Positions 6,892 through 6,906 of a DNA stretch of 6,906 bases are shown one piece after another. The notes under the pieces were generated by a model. That model had not been told where the DNA came from. It ran no database searches and was given only the letters and a program-made list of their open reading frames with translations. The position numbers were made by a program, and so were the translations under genes. Location of the stretch: the NCBI GenBank assembly GCA_900555225.1, contig USKL01000079.1, positions 1-6,906 on the forward strand, in the 5' to 3' direction. The stretch is from an uncultured Collinsella sp. GTDB taxonomy: Bacteria > Actinomycetota > Coriobacteriia > Coriobacteriales > Coriobacteriaceae. Position 1 is the first letter of the stretch. Every line of letters starts with the position of its first letter.

Positions 6892-6906
6892 CTCTCAGTT
6901 CAAGCG

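Overview
The window holds one tightly packed leftward (minus-strand) operon of six housekeeping genes, plus a 142-base control region at the right edge. In order of transcription (right to left) it encodes AcpS (holo-ACP synthase), Nnr (bifunctional NAD(P)HX epimerase/dehydratase), Alr (alanine racemase), a family 4 iron-sulfur uracil-DNA glycosylase, TsaE, and a very large TsaB-RimI-TsaD fusion whose C-terminal end lies off the left edge. Neighbouring genes are separated by 0, 2, 8 and 12 bases, and the last pair overlaps by 14, so transcription as a single unit with translational coupling is very likely.

The organism is a bacterium of moderately high GC. The acpS-nnr-alr-tsaE-tsaB-rimI-tsaD order is known from Gram-positive bacteria. 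The single-chain TsaB-RimI-TsaD protein suggests an actinobacterium of class Coriobacteriia (a Collinsella-like gut species). That assignment is inference from recalled gene architecture, not from a database search.

Region by region: 1-2313 is the fused tRNA t6A37/RimI protein; 2300-2806 tsaE; 2819-3439 the uracil-DNA glycosylase; 3448-4593 alr; 4596-6212 nnr; 6213-6752 acpS, with the start moved downstream to a codon with an ideal Shine-Dalgarno. Positions 6753-6861 carry the acpS ribosome-binding site and two candidate promoters. Positions 6862-6891 form an intrinsic terminator closing a leftward gene beyond the right edge. No stretch over 300 bases lacks a gene, and I saw no tRNA, rRNA, mobile element or CRISPR.

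The genes cover separate core tasks: activating acyl carrier protein for fatty acid synthesis, repairing damaged NAD(P)H, making D-alanine for peptidoglycan, removing uracil from DNA, and making N6-threonylcarbamoyladenosine at A37 of ANN-decoding tRNAs. TsaE, TsaB and TsaD are the t6A transfer machinery; the TC-AMP synthase (TsaC/Sua5) is not in the window. I found no unknown system. The points worth a second look are the three-enzyme fusion, a long charged tail on AcpS, an alanine racemase lacking the usual carbamylated lysine, and the glycosylase set between alr and tsaE.
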